A DNA stretch of 64,000 nucleotides from Candidatus Paceibacterota bacterium (GCA_035530615.1 DATKUL010000002.1:186001-250000), one strand, 5' to 3'. Shown: positions 8,750 through 18,022, counted from the first letter of the stretch. Translations and numbers: made by a program. Notes: generated by a model not told the origin, from the sequence alone.

Positions 8750-9952
8750 ATGCCAAATAACAATCCGCTATCTCCCGAGATGCGCGAACTTGTACGCGCA
8801 CAACTGTCCCGTCGTGGTGTTATCGCAGGGGTGGGAGGACTTGGCGCGGCCGGACTTCTTGCTGCATGCGGAACTGGTTCATCACCTTCAGAGACTTCCG
8901 CAGGGGTGGTAGATCTTTCCGATAAAGAAAAAAGTGTGCGCTGGGCCAACTGGACTCTGTATTTGGATTACAACGAAGATACCAAGAATTATCCAACTCT
9001 GGAGGCGCTCAAGAAATCTTCTGGTCTGGATATCACATACAAGGAAGATGTCGATGACAACAACACTTTCTACGGCAAGGTCGTAGGGCAACTAAAACTT
9101 GGCCAAGATATTGGGTACGACATTGTCACTTTGACTGACTGGATGGCTGCTCGTTGGATTCGATTGGGTTATACCCAGGCAATTAATGAGGCGGCTGTAC
9201 CTAATAAGAAAAATATTCTTCCCGCACTAGCCAATGTCAGTTTTGATCCAGGACGGAAGAATTCTTTGACCTGGCAGAGTGGTTTTGCTGGACTTGGCTG
9301 GAACAAGGAGTTGTTGCCGAAGGGCGTGCATACCCTAGATGATCTATTTGCTCCGGCAAATAAGGGGCGCATTGAAGTTCTCTCCGAAATGCGTGACACC
9401 ATGGGAATCATCATGCAGTACCAGGGCGTAGATCCATCTGGCCAATTCACAGAAGATCAATTTATGAACGCTATTGATTTCTTGCAGAAGCAGATCTCTG
9501 ATGGCTTTATCCGCCAAGTAAAAGGAAACTCCTACAAAGAAGATTTGATTTCCGGAGATGCGGCCGCCGTCATTGGCTGGTCTGGAGATTTATTCATACT
9601 AGCTATGGAGAACCAAGATAAATTTGAATTCGCTATTCCTGAGAGCGGTGGAACTCTATGGAGTGACAACATGATGATTCCTTCGACTTCTGCTCATAAG
9701 AAGAACGCAGAGACACTTATGAATTACTACTACGAGCCTGCAGTCGCTGCCCAAGTCGCTGCTTATGTAAATTACATCTGCCCAGTAGTAGGAGCACAGG
9801 CCGAGATGGAGAAGATTGATCCAGTTCTGGCCAAGAGTCCTTACATATTCCCGGATGCGGCTACGCTTGCAAAGGTAAAGGTTTTTGCCGGTCTCACCCC
9901 AGCGGATGAGACCAAATACGAATCTGCATTCCAGAAGGCAATAGGTAACTAG
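8750..9952 (+). CDS. potD: Spermidine/putrescine ABC transporter substrate-binding lipoprotein
   Basis: A 400-aa periplasmic-type binding protein (PotD/PotF family) that captures polyamines at the cell surface. The N terminus combines a twin-arginine signal (SRRGVIAG, R21-R22) with a lipobox LLAAC (C40), so it is probably Tat-exported and lipid-anchored. The mature part has the family start VRWANWTLYLD and YDIVTLTDWMAARW. A GGAG site precedes the ATG. It is followed directly by potA, sharing one base in TAGTG. Confidence 0.92.
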   Translation: MPNNNPLSPEMRELVRAQLSRRGVIAGVGGLGAAGLLAACGTGSSPSETSAGVVDLSDKEKSVRWANWTLYLDYNEDTKNYPTLEALKKSSGLDITYKEDVDDNNTFYGKVVGQLKLGQDIGYDIVTLTDWMAARWIRLGYTQAINEAAVPNKKNILPALANVSFDPGRKNSLTWQSGFAGLGWNKELLPKGVHTLDDLFAPANKGRIEVLSEMRDTMGIIMQYQGVDPSGQFTEDQFMNAIDFLQKQISDGFIRQVKGNSYKEDLISGDAAAVIGWSGDLFILAMENQDKFEFAIPESGGTLWSDNMMIPSTSAHKKNAETLMNYYYEPAVAAQVAAYVNYICPVVGAQAEMEKIDPVLAKSPYIFPDAATLAKVKVFAGLTPADETKYESAFQKAIGN

Positions 9953-11088
9953 TGGTCGATGCAGCAGCTTCTACAAAAGGCGATCTCCATCTAGCCAATA
10001 TAGTTAAAGAGTTTGGAGATTTCCGAGCAGTAGATGATTTGTCGCTAGTAATTCCCGAAGGCTCATTTTTTGCTCTACTTGGGCCTTCGGGTTGCGGCAA
10101 AACCACAACTTTGCGAATGATTGCAGGACTTGAAGAACCAACTTCCGGAAAGATTGCAATTGGTGGCACGGATATTACGTATGCCAAACCGTATGCACGT
10201 CCAGTCAATACGGTATTTCAGAATTACGCGCTCTTTCCTCATTTAACAATCTTTGAAAACGTTGCCTTCGGTCTTCGTCGCCGTGGGGTAAAGGATATTA
10301 AGGAGGCGGTCTCCAAAGTTTTAGCGCTGGTCGAGCTAGAACATTTGGCGCAGAGGAAACCCTCTCAACTTTCGGGTGGTCAGCAACAGAGAATTGCCGT
10401 TGCTCGCGCAATTGTTAACCGTCCCGCTCTCCTTCTTTTGGATGAACCACTCGGAGCTTTAGATCTAAAGTTGCGTCGCCAAATGCAGATTGAGTTGAAA
10501 TGGATTCAGACGGAGGTGGGTCTCACCTTCGTACATGTCACTCACGATCAAGAAGAGGCCATGACAATGGCCGACACGATTGCCGTAATGAATGAGGGTC
10601 GGATCGAGCAGATGGGTTCGCCCGTTGAACTCTATGAATCTCCGCGCACTGTTTTCGTCGCAAATTTCTTGGGGCAATCGAATCTAGTTAAAGGCAAAAT
10701 CGAAGGCAGCAGTGGTAACGATATTCAAGTATCTGTGCATGGAAATCGAATTAGCGTTCCCCCTACACGAAATTTTGCTAAAGACAATGCCGAGAAGAGT
10801 GTTCTGATTGGCATCCGCCCGGAAAAAATTTCGATTGAACGCTCTGAAGACAATTCATTGGGTGGCGGAATCATCACCGATATTTCGTTCGTTGGCGTAA
10901 GTACTCAGTTTCAAATTCAAATGCCATGGGGGCAAGAACTCTCAGTTTTCGAGCAGAACGATGGAGGAGCCTCCCATTTGCAAAAGGGAGATACCGTTTC
11001 ACTTTCTTGGAAGCCGGCATTCACCTTTGCACTTGATGGAACAGCAGATGTTGATGCCGGAACTACCGTAAATCCCGAAGAGATCTGA
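9952..11088 (+). CDS. potA: Polyamine ABC transporter ATPase
   Basis: A 378-aa ATPase energising polyamine import. It has Walker A GPSGCGKTTTL near residue 44, Q-loop VFQNYALFP, signature LSGGQQQR near 140, Walker B LLLLDEPLGALD near 162, and a switch histidine in VTHDQEEA. The C-terminal ~120 residues form a TOBE-type regulatory domain (IRPEKISIE). It starts with GTG at 9952, overlapping the potD stop by one base, and ends in a TGATG overlap with potB. Confidence 0.94.
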   Translation: MVDAAASTKGDLHLANIVKEFGDFRAVDDLSLVIPEGSFFALLGPSGCGKTTTLRMIAGLEEPTSGKIAIGGTDITYAKPYARPVNTVFQNYALFPHLTIFENVAFGLRRRGVKDIKEAVSKVLALVELEHLAQRKPSQLSGGQQQRIAVARAIVNRPALLLLDEPLGALDLKLRRQMQIELKWIQTEVGLTFVHVTHDQEEAMTMADTIAVMNEGRIEQMGSPVELYESPRTVFVANFLGQSNLVKGKIEGSSGNDIQVSVHGNRISVPPTRNFAKDNAEKSVLIGIRPEKISIERSEDNSLGGGIITDISFVGVSTQFQIQMPWGQELSVFEQNDGGASHLQKGDTVSLSWKPAFTFALDGTADVDAGTTVNPEEI

Positions 11089-11984
11089 TGGCATTTGTCG
11101 CAGTTGCTGCCAAGCGATCTAGCCTGGTTCGCGGTATCAAACGACCTGGCACGCCTTATTTACTATTAATTCCAGGTCTTGCTTGGCTCCTTCTCTTTTT
11201 TATTGTTCCTATCTTTACTTTGGCAAGCACAAGTACGCAAACACCAGCAAGTAGTAACGAGATAGGCGCCTATGTTCAGACATTTCGATTCGCCAACTAT
11301 ATTGATGCTTTCTCTGGCGCCCAAGAACAATTCTTCCGCTCAATTCTTTACGCTCTAATTGCAACGCTATTAGCACTGGGAATTTCCTATCCTCTTGCTT
11401 ATGCAATTGCCTTTAGATCCGGGAAATGGAAAAACCTTCTGCTCGTTCTGGTAATTGCTCCATTCTTTACCTCTTTCCTTTTGAGAACTATTGCTTGGAC
11501 GCAAATACTTGGCAGTGAAGGCCCAGTTGTCACGGTATTGCGATCCCTTCATATCCTTGGTCCTCAGGCTGGATTAACTGCGAGTGCTTTCGCAGTCGTG
11601 ACGGGTATGACATATAACTTTCTTCCATTCATGACGCTTCCGCTTTATGCGAGTTTAGAGAGAATCGATCCGCGAACTTTGGAAGCTGCCTCGGATTTGT
11701 ATGCAAATGGAATTACAACTTTTCGCAAGGTTACTTTTCCACTCTCGCTTCCGGGAGTTGTGGCAGGAACACTTCTGACCTTTATCCCTGCGGCAGGTGA
11801 TTACATCAATGCAACGCTGCTTGGAAATCCAAGAACGAAGATGATAGGAAATGTGATCGAATCTCGTTTCTTTCAGATCGTTGATTACCCGACTGCAGCT
11901 GCCCTCTCATTTATGTTGATGGCCGCTATTTTGATTCTAGTCACCGTATATGTTCGTCGCGCAGGAACTGAGGAACTTGTATGA
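11088..11984 (+). CDS. potB: Polyamine ABC transporter permease (PotB)
   Basis: A 298-aa inner-membrane permease with about six hydrophobic helices. The cytoplasmic EAA coupling loop is visible as EAASDLYANGITTFRKVTFP near residues 200-219. It pairs with the following permease and the PotA ATPase. The gene shares bases with both neighbours (TGATG upstream, ATGA downstream), which implies coupled translation. Confidence 0.93.
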   Translation: MAFVAVAAKRSSLVRGIKRPGTPYLLLIPGLAWLLLFFIVPIFTLASTSTQTPASSNEIGAYVQTFRFANYIDAFSGAQEQFFRSILYALIATLLALGISYPLAYAIAFRSGKWKNLLLVLVIAPFFTSFLLRTIAWTQILGSEGPVVTVLRSLHILGPQAGLTASAFAVVTGMTYNFLPFMTLPLYASLERIDPRTLEAASDLYANGITTFRKVTFPLSLPGVVAGTLLTFIPAAGDYINATLLGNPRTKMIGNVIESRFFQIVDYPTAAALSFMLMAAILILVTVYVRRAGTEELV

Positions 11985-12763
11985 GACGTTGGTTATCGAA
12001 GAACCTCATCAGAATATATGCATTCTTAGCTTTTGTGTATCTCTTTATTCCGATTGCTTACACTATGGCCTTCTCATTCAACGATGCTGGTAAGAGCAAT
12101 CTGACTTGGCGTGGCTTCACATTTAAGAATTGGCAAAATCCCTGTGGCGCACCAGAGGTCTGTAACGCATTGGGCAATTCACTCAAGATTGGATTCATCG
12201 CAACTTTTATTGCCACAGTTTTGGGAACCATGATTGCTTTTGCGTTAGGACGGCACCGTTTTCGAGGTCGTTCCACTGTTAATATCCTGATTTTCTTGCC
12301 GATGGCGACTCCCGAAATCGTTCTCGGAGCGTCATTATTAGCAATGTTCTTGAATCTCGGAATAAATCCCGGCTTCTGGCCCACGGTTATCGCACACGTT
12401 ATGTTCTGTATTTCATTCGTCGTAGTAACCGTGAAAGCGCGCATTGCCAGTCTTGATCCGAAGTTGGAAGAAGCTGCAATGGATCTTTATGCTAGCGAGG
12501 TCGAGACATTCCGCCGAGTGACCCTGCCTCTGGTGATGCCAGGAATTCTCGGTGCGGCGTTGCTGGCATTTTCACTCTCTTTTGATGATTTCATCATCAC
12601 AAACTTCAATTCAGGAACCTTGACCACATTCCCTAAATTTGTTTACGTCTCTGCTGCCCGCGGGATTCCTGCACAAGCAAACGTGATTGGTTCTTCGATG
12701 TTTCTTATCGCACTTTTCATTGTTATTGCCGGGCAACTAGTCAACCGCAAAAAGGTGCGCTAA
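11981..12763 (+). CDS. potC: Polyamine ABC transporter permease (PotC)
   Basis: A 260-aa membrane permease with about six hydrophobic segments and the EAA loop EAAMDLYASEVETFRRVTLP near residues 165-184. It completes the PotABCD-like importer together with the preceding genes. The ATG overlaps the potB stop in ATGA. It is followed by a 124-bp leader-like spacer before the second FAD oxidoreductase. Confidence 0.93.
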   Translation: MRRWLSKNLIRIYAFLAFVYLFIPIAYTMAFSFNDAGKSNLTWRGFTFKNWQNPCGAPEVCNALGNSLKIGFIATFIATVLGTMIAFALGRHRFRGRSTVNILIFLPMATPEIVLGASLLAMFLNLGINPGFWPTVIAHVMFCISFVVVTVKARIASLDPKLEEAAMDLYASEVETFRRVTLPLVMPGILGAALLAFSLSFDDFIITNFNSGTLTTFPKFVYVSAARGIPAQANVIGSSMFLIALFIVIAGQLVNRKKVR

Positions 12764-12887
12764 CCTACATTCGTAGCCAAGGCGAACGACAGGTTGATGA
12801 AAGCCTGCACCTTGGAGTAGGACTCCGGAGGACCCGGGCCAACTGCGAAATAGGTTAAGGGGTGAGTCCGGCGGTTGCCGGAACACG
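12764..12887 (+). promoter_or_regulatory. Hairpin-rich spacer, candidate structured 5' leader
   Basis: The 124-bp spacer can fold into a chain of hairpins. CCAAGG (12778-12783) pairs with CCTTGG (12810-12815) around an inner CAGG/CCTG stem. GGAGT-AGG-ACTCC follows directly. AACT/AGGTT is a weak stem. TCCGGC-GGTT-GCCGGA (12867-12882) is strong. The last hairpin sits between a purine-rich AAGGGG run and the ATG at 12888, so folding would bring a distant ribosome binding site close to the start. It matches no riboswitch class I can recall. Function is inference. Confidence 0.4.
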
Positions 12888-14294
12888 ATGTCAGACATCG
12901 ACCCTTTTGTTCTGCGCCATTTAAAAGATGTACAACCTGTTCTCTACTGGCTAGATGAAGATCCCCTCGAACCCGAATCTCATTCGGCGTTAATTGGCGA
13001 TGTCACAACGGATTTGTGCATTGTTGGCGCTGGATACACAGGATTGTGGACCGCTCTTTTAGCTAAAGAGAGAGATCCTCGACGTGAAGTAATCATTGTC
13101 GAAGCGCGCGAAACAGGCGCTGGAGCCTCTGGCCGTAATGGTGGTTTCTGCAACTCTTCACTTACTCATGGATTTCTCAATGGGTATAGCCGTTTTCGAA
13201 AAGAGATTGCGACTATCGAAAGACTGGGACGTGAAAATCTTGATGCAATCGAAGAGACAATCAAGCGGTACAAGATTGACTGTGATTGGGAGCGCACCGG
13301 AGAACTGCGAGTGGCAGTGGCACCGTGGCAGATCGAAGGTATGCGCGAGGAGGCTGAACTTCGGAATGAGTTTGGCGATAATATCGAATTTCTGAACAAG
13401 GAGGAGATTCAAGCGCGGGTCAAGTCACCGATCTATGAAGGCGCACTTTTTGATCATGACGGAACTGCATTAGTTGACCCGGCTCGACTCGTATGGGGAC
13501 TGGAGAAGGCATGCCTGTCGCTTGGCGTGAAAATTTATGAGAACTCAAAGGTCGATTGGTTGGACGAGTCGGATGAGAGTGTCGTTCTCCATACCGCCTA
13601 TGGGACAGTCACTGCTGCCAAAGTAGCTCTCGCCACCAACGTTTTTAGATCACTCGTTCGAAGCGCCCGTAAATATGTCATCCCGGTATATGACTATCAA
13701 CTCGTTACCGAACCACTCACTCCCGAACAACGCGAGAGCATTGGTTGGGCCAACCGTGAAGGCATTGCAGATGCAGGAAATCAATTCCACTATTACAGAT
13801 TGACGAGTGATGGCGGGATTCTCTGGGGCGGCTATGACGCCATCTATAACTTCCGCGGAAAAGTAAGACAAGAGTATGAATTTAGTCCCGATACTTATGC
13901 GACTCTCGCGTCCCACTTTCTTAAGACTTTCCCGCAGTTGGAAGGAATTCAGTTCACGCATAGCTGGGGAGGCGCGATCGATACGTGCACTCGATTCTCA
14001 CCGTTCTGGGGTCATAAAGGTCGCATTGCCTATGTCATGGGATATACGGGCCTTGGTGTTGCTGCCACTCGTTTCGGAGCCGCAACCATGTTGGATTTGC
14101 TGGATTGGCAGAAGACCGAGAGAACAGCACTCAAGATGGTCAGACGGAAACCACTCCCATTCCCGCCAGAGCCGTTCCGTTACTTGTTTATTCGCATCAC
14201 ACAGTGGTCGATCAATAGAGCAGACCAGAAGAACGGTCGGCGAAATATCTGGCTGAAAGTCCTTGACCGATTGGGTCTGGGCTTCGATTCCTAG
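12888..14294 (+). CDS. FAD-dependent amine oxidoreductase (DAO/PuuB-like), second copy
   Basis: A 468-aa flavoprotein of the same superfamily as the gene at 3802-5172. Visible: CIVGAGYTGLWTALLA near residue 45, IVEARETGAGASGRNGGF near 68, and a C-terminal GYTGLGVAATRFG motif. The N-terminal residues VLYWLDEDP resemble the entry segment of gamma-glutamylputrescine oxidase-like proteins. No strong Shine-Dalgarno stands immediately before the ATG; see the leader entry. The agmatinase gene follows after 3 bp. It probably oxidises a polyamine-derived amine. The two copies are clearly diverged. Confidence 0.82.
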   Translation: MSDIDPFVLRHLKDVQPVLYWLDEDPLEPESHSALIGDVTTDLCIVGAGYTGLWTALLAKERDPRREVIIVEARETGAGASGRNGGFCNSSLTHGFLNGYSRFRKEIATIERLGRENLDAIEETIKRYKIDCDWERTGELRVAVAPWQIEGMREEAELRNEFGDNIEFLNKEEIQARVKSPIYEGALFDHDGTALVDPARLVWGLEKACLSLGVKIYENSKVDWLDESDESVVLHTAYGTVTAAKVALATNVFRSLVRSARKYVIPVYDYQLVTEPLTPEQRESIGWANREGIADAGNQFHYYRLTSDGGILWGGYDAIYNFRGKVRQEYEFSPDTYATLASHFLKTFPQLEGIQFTHSWGGAIDTCTRFSPFWGHKGRIAYVMGYTGLGVAATRFGAATMLDLLDWQKTERTALKMVRRKPLPFPPEPFRYLFIRITQWSINRADQKNGRRNIWLKVLDRLGLGFDS

Positions 14295-14297
14295 GAG

Positions 14298-15314
14298 ATG
14301 CGTTACCCTTTTAGGGTGACCAACATTGGAAATATGTACGGACCAAATTTCACCTTCCTTGGAATCCCGGCATGCGACCTGGATAAACCAGAAACCTTCG
14401 CCGATTCCGATGTCATCATCATCGGTGCGCCTATTGATAGCGGAACATCGCACCGCTCCGGTACCAAATTTGGGCCACAAGCCATTCGTGGAGGCGACTA
14501 CCTGCCTCATGACGGCGAGCGTCCTCACCTCACGCTTCGAGTTGATGCACTTAAAGAATTGAAAGTAAAAGATGCCGGCGATCTCCTAATGCCTGGAGGC
14601 GATCTTGTCGCTTCTCTCGCCGTACTGGCAGATGCCACAGAGAAGATTTCTCGAGCCGGGAAAATCCCGGTCATTCTCGGGGGAGACCACTCCATTGCCT
14701 CGGCCGATGTTGCAGGAATTGCACGGCATCGAGGCATGGGTAAGATCTCAATGATTCACTTTGATGCGCACGCTGATACGGGCGATACGCAATTCGGCGC
14801 ACTCGTTGGACACGGAACACCTATGCGCAGATTAATCGAATCCGGCGCAGTGCGAGGTGATCGATTCTTGCAGGTAGGTCTACGTGGATACTGGCCGGAA
14901 CCTGAGACTCTCGATTGGATGCGTGACCAAGGAATGCGCTCGTACGAGATGACAGAGATTCATAACCGAGGAATGAACACAGTATTGGATGAGTCTTTTG
15001 ATCGCCTTCTAGATGAGTGCGACGGAGTTTTTCTTTCCATTGATATAGATGTTGTCGATCCAGGGATGGCGCCTGGCACCGGAACGCCAGAACCAGGTGG
15101 AATGACAAGCCGTGAATTGCTGGAAGCCGTGCGGCGAATCTGCCTCGAACTCCCAATAGTCGGTATAGACATCGTTGAAGTCTCTCCACCGTATGACAGC
15201 GCAGATATCACAGCAATACTTGCCAACCGCGTCGTCCTTGAAGCACTCAGCGGAATCGCAAAACGCAAAAGGGGTGAGGGTTATTCGCCTTCCCAGAATG
15301 TTCTCGACAGGTAG
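14298..15314 (+). CDS. speB: Agmatinase/ureohydrolase family enzyme
   Basis: A 338-aa Mn-dependent ureohydrolase. Metal-binding motifs are all present: GGDHS near residue 128, IHFDAHADT near 152-160, and SIDIDVVDPGMAPGTGTPEPGG near 247. In this polyamine locus the likely reaction is agmatine to putrescine plus urea, feeding the aminotransferase or FAD oxidases. Guanidinobutyrase, guanidinopropionase or guanidine hydrolase activity cannot be excluded from sequence. An earlier part of the frame (MRYPFRVTNIGN) may be untranslated if the ATG at 14334 is used. Confidence 0.85.
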   Translation: MRYPFRVTNIGNMYGPNFTFLGIPACDLDKPETFADSDVIIIGAPIDSGTSHRSGTKFGPQAIRGGDYLPHDGERPHLTLRVDALKELKVKDAGDLLMPGGDLVASLAVLADATEKISRAGKIPVILGGDHSIASADVAGIARHRGMGKISMIHFDAHADTGDTQFGALVGHGTPMRRLIESGAVRGDRFLQVGLRGYWPEPETLDWMRDQGMRSYEMTEIHNRGMNTVLDESFDRLLDECDGVFLSIDIDVVDPGMAPGTGTPEPGGMTSRELLEAVRRICLELPIVGIDIVEVSPPYDSADITAILANRVVLEALSGIAKRKRGEGYSPSQNVLDR

Positions 15315-15471
15315 CACCTAAGCCGTCTTGCCGGAGTTGGTTGAATTTCATTTCTCTTGAAATCCTGTCCCAACATGAGTTACACGAACATGTTTTCCGC
15401 GTGTGAAGCCAGAGAACGTGGAAAATTACGTCTAGGCTTAGAAGACATTTATAGCGAGCGGGGTTGCGATC

Positions 15472-16038
15472 ATGCCGAGTGACGAAGGACTTATGCCACC
15501 CGAGATCGCGAGAACTGATCGTCGAATGGTTTATAAAAATCCTTGGATGACGGTCTGGGAAGACCAAGTTGTCTTTCCAGACGGATCCGAAGGCATCTAC
15601 GGTTGTGTTGATAAACCTGATTTTGCACTTGTTGTCCCGTTCGATGGTTCGGGATTTTATCTCGTGGAGCAGTACCGCTATCCAGTGGATGGCAGGTATT
15701 GGGAGTTTCCCCAAGGCTCCTTAGAGAGCGCACCAGATACGGATGTTCTCGAAGTGGCCAAACAGGAACTTAGAGAGGAAACCGGGCTTGCGGCGAAGTC
15801 GTTAGAAGTCCTAGGGAGGCTGTATGAGGCTTATGGGTTCTCAAATCAGGGATTCACCGTGTTTCTTGCAACTGAACTCACGCTTGGAAAGTCGAGTCCC
15901 GAAATTTCCGAAATGGGAATGGCGTGTCGTCGCTTCGATCCAGATGAAGTTTGGAATCTCATTAAAGACGGTAGGTTGAAAGACGCACCCTCAATCGCAG
16001 CGCTCGCGCTTGTCACTCGACACATGGGAATCACCTAA
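15472..16038 (+). CDS. Nudix hydrolase, ADP-ribose pyrophosphatase-like
   Basis: A 188-aa hydrolase likely acting on a nucleoside-diphosphate sugar such as ADP-ribose. The Nudix box is recognisable near residues 81-105 (GSLESAPDTDVLEVAKQELR then EETGL). It is a variant: Q replaces the usual first R of RE, and the segment after the first Gly is stretched. The following YEAYGFSNQ region resembles ADP-ribose pyrophosphatases. It is a single gene, convergent with the methyltransferase, and the 66-bp gap carries one copy of the dispersed repeat. Confidence 0.82.
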   Translation: MPSDEGLMPPEIARTDRRMVYKNPWMTVWEDQVVFPDGSEGIYGCVDKPDFALVVPFDGSGFYLVEQYRYPVDGRYWEFPQGSLESAPDTDVLEVAKQELREETGLAAKSLEVLGRLYEAYGFSNQGFTVFLATELTLGKSSPEISEMGMACRRFDPDEVWNLIKDGRLKDAPSIAALALVTRHMGIT

Positions 16039-16070
16039 CCGCGGCTATCTGGGACGGCGGCGAAGGGAAT

Positions 16071-16095
16071 TGCATTAACGACTGGTGGGGTTGCT
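16071..16095 (+). repeat. Dispersed intergenic repeat, copy A
   Basis: First of four similar ~25-bp sequences sharing the core ATTAACGATTAGTGGGRTTGC on the plus strand. This copy reads ATTAACGACTGGTGGGGTTGC (two differences in the middle, third choice at the ambiguous base). It lies between the convergent Nudix and methyltransferase genes. Confidence 0.7.
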
Positions 16096-16104
16096 GGGCA
16101 AGGT

Positions 16105-16941
16105 TTAACCCGCCAAGATATTTCGCGCTGCAAAAAGTAGGTGCGTGCCACCGTCTACGGCTCCAGCTTCAGCGCAAGCCGCAACCTCGTGCTCAAGGAA
16201 CCGCCGCCACCGATCAGGATCAGACTCCAAAGAAGAAAGTGCTTCCGGTTTATCCAGAGATGCCCAATTGCTTGCACTCATTGCTAGCACCTCGCCTCCG
16301 CAACGCTGAACAAGATTCGTGATATCTGATGCACGGAACATTTGGCAGACATGCGCACCTCCGATATGTCGTAGATCGCCAGTACGCAATATTGCATCGT
16401 TCGCGTCCTCCCCAAAAGTTTCTGCAACCGTAATCACATCCTCCAAGAGATGTCTCCACGTGCCGAGCCATGACATCACAGATGCAACGACGATTCCTCC
16501 TGGGCGCACGATGCGTAATAGCCCGCTGAAAGCCTCATCAATATTCTCGAACGCATAAGACAACGGCCCTCCGTAGGCCACGACTGCATCAAATTCGCCA
16601 TCCGCATACTTGGATGTATCGCACACATCGAGTACCTCCCAAGATTCCACTGAAGTCGAACTCGTAAGTCGTGCTCGGTTTAGATCAAGTTGGATGGGCG
16701 AGAAGTCGGTAACCGCTACCTTCGCGCCCAATTCAATCAATTCCATTGTGAATCGACCTGGTCCAGCACCGATTTCCAAGACTCGGTCGCCATCACTGAT
16801 GAAACGAGTTAGAAATTGACGGTGTACTTCCAAACTGACGCGCCCATTGATGTCCTTTTCGAGCCGCTCCCACTCCGCATTTCCAAGTTCATCGTAGTAA
16901 GAGCGCATTTTTTGGCGGTCGTCCTGGGTCATGTGTGTCAT
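16105..16941 (-). CDS. Class I SAM-dependent methyltransferase
   Basis: A roughly 278-aa methyltransferase. SAM-binding motif I is VLEIGAGPGRFT about 60 residues from the chosen start. Motif II is the acidic VTDFSPIQL, followed by a post-motif DAVVAYGGPLSY. It carries a C-terminal substrate-binding extension. The frame stays open upstream to a TTG at 17037, but the ATG at 16941 (MTHMTQDDRQKM) fits the family start better; an ATG at 16932 is also possible. The substrate is not identifiable. It is divergent from the inositol-monophosphatase-like gene. Confidence 0.78.
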   Translation of the reverse strand: MTHMTQDDRQKMRSYYDELGNAEWERLEKDINGRVSLEVHRQFLTRFISDGDRVLEIGAGPGRFTMELIELGAKVAVTDFSPIQLDLNRARLTSSTSVESWEVLDVCDTSKYADGEFDAVVAYGGPLSYAFENIDEAFSGLLRIVRPGGIVVASVMSWLGTWRHLLEDVITVAETFGEDANDAILRTGDLRHIGGAHVCQMFRASDITNLVQRCGGEVLAMSASNWASLDKPEALSSLESDPDRWRRFLEHEVAACAEAGAVDGGTHLLFAARNILAG

Positions 16942-17085
16942 TCTGCCAGCATGGTGCCACTTCTCGAAGGCCCAATTGTCGAGACTCAAAGGGGTTGCAT
17001 GAACTCCAGGTCGGTTCCTTGTGTTTCGCAGTGCCAAATGTCTTTTGCGCGCCCGTGCGAGAGGAAATGAGTCATACTACGAGCC

Positions 17086-17889
17086 GTGCCAGATCTGATC
17101 TCCTCCGTTTCAAACTTACTCCGCGAAGCGGCAGAAACGTGTGTGATGCCGGTCTTCGGGAAGCGCGAAGCGAATTCCGAAGAAAAGTCTCCGGGCGAGT
17201 GGGTTACCGAAGCAGACAGAGCAGGCGAAGCATTTTTGGAACCCGCATTACGTTCCTTGATCGCGGGCTCTCTGGTTGTCGGAGAGGAAGCGGCCTCCGC
17301 TGACCCAACTGTTCTTGATCGACTCACGGACGATGGAAGTGTTTGGCTTATAGATCCACTGGATGGAACCTCAAACTTTGCGAGCGGGATTTCGCCGTTT
17401 GCGATAATGGTTGCGCTAGTTCGCAATGGCGACACTGTGTCCTCCTGGATTTTGGATCCAGTTGCGGATCGACTCTCCGTTTCAGAAAAAGGATCAGGAT
17501 CTTGGATTAATGGTGAACGGATCACCGTTCGTGAGGACTCACCAGAACTGACCTTTATGAACGGGGCCGTGTTGCGCCGATTTCTCCCACAAGAACTAGC
17601 AGAACACGTAAAGGCAGTCGAAAGTCGTTTTGCCAGTCTTTCTCTTGGAAGCAAGTGCGCAGGCTTTGACTATCCCGCGATAGCGAATGGATCGATGGAC
17701 TTTGCCCTCTACTGGAGAACACTGCCGTGGGACCATGCCCCAGGTGTTTTGTTCTTACAGGAAGCAGGCGGACATGCAACACGTCCCGACGGTTCCAATT
17801 ACCGTGTAGCTGATCACGCTCGTTCGGGTTTGCTTGTTGCGCGCAATAAGGAAATCTGGGCGACGGTGAATTCAACTTTGTCCATTTAG
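17086..17889 (+). CDS. Inositol monophosphatase-family phosphatase
   Basis: A 267-aa Mg-dependent phosphatase of the IMPase/CysQ/HisN superfamily. Motifs: VTEADRAGEAFLE near residue 43, GEEAA near 67, the metal site WLIDPLDGTSNFASG near 88, and the C-terminal WDHAPGVLFLQEAGG near 218. It could act as histidinol-phosphatase, inositol-phosphatase or PAP phosphatase; the sequence does not separate these. It starts with GTG at 17086. A short inverted repeat (CATCACG-CA-CGTGATG, 17892-17907) follows the stop. Confidence 0.85.
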   Translation: MPDLISSVSNLLREAAETCVMPVFGKREANSEEKSPGEWVTEADRAGEAFLEPALRSLIAGSLVVGEEAASADPTVLDRLTDDGSVWLIDPLDGTSNFASGISPFAIMVALVRNGDTVSSWILDPVADRLSVSEKGSGSWINGERITVREDSPELTFMNGAVLRRFLPQELAEHVKAVESRFASLSLGSKCAGFDYPAIANGSMDFALYWRTLPWDHAPGVLFLQEAGGHATRPDGSNYRVADHARSGLLVARNKEIWATVNSTLSI

Positions 17890-17945
17890 TTCATCACGCA
17901 CGTGATGTGGGAAAAAGTCGGCTACTCCCTGAACCCGAGAGGGGT

Positions 17946-17970
17946 TGCATTAACGATTAGTGGGGCTGCC
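17946..17970 (+). repeat. Dispersed intergenic repeat, copy B
   Basis: Reads TGCATTAACGATTAGTGGGG then CTGCC. The full local sequence also contains two near-identical octamers, GGGGTTGC and GGGGCTGC, on either side of the AT-rich core. It lies downstream of the inositol-monophosphatase-like gene. Confidence 0.75.
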
Positions 17971-17994
17971 CAAGATTTTGCGCAGATAAATTGA

Positions 17995-18022
17995 AAGAGC
18001 CTCGAGTTTCCTCGAGGCTCTT
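17995..18022. terminator. Bidirectional hairpin terminator
   Basis: A perfect 12-bp stem, AAGAGCCTCGAG-TTTC-CTCGAGGCTCTT, sits between the plus-strand phosphatase gene and the minus-strand tRNA. Flanking bases are AT-rich on the minus side (TTTCAATTTAT after the stem). It probably ends the tRNA transcript and possibly also the phosphatase transcript. Confidence 0.65.

Noticed and set aside
12764-12887. Spacer as a cobalamin, guanidine-I or RNase P RNA fragment
   Set aside because: Some short strings look similar, but the order of conserved blocks does not fit any of these classes.
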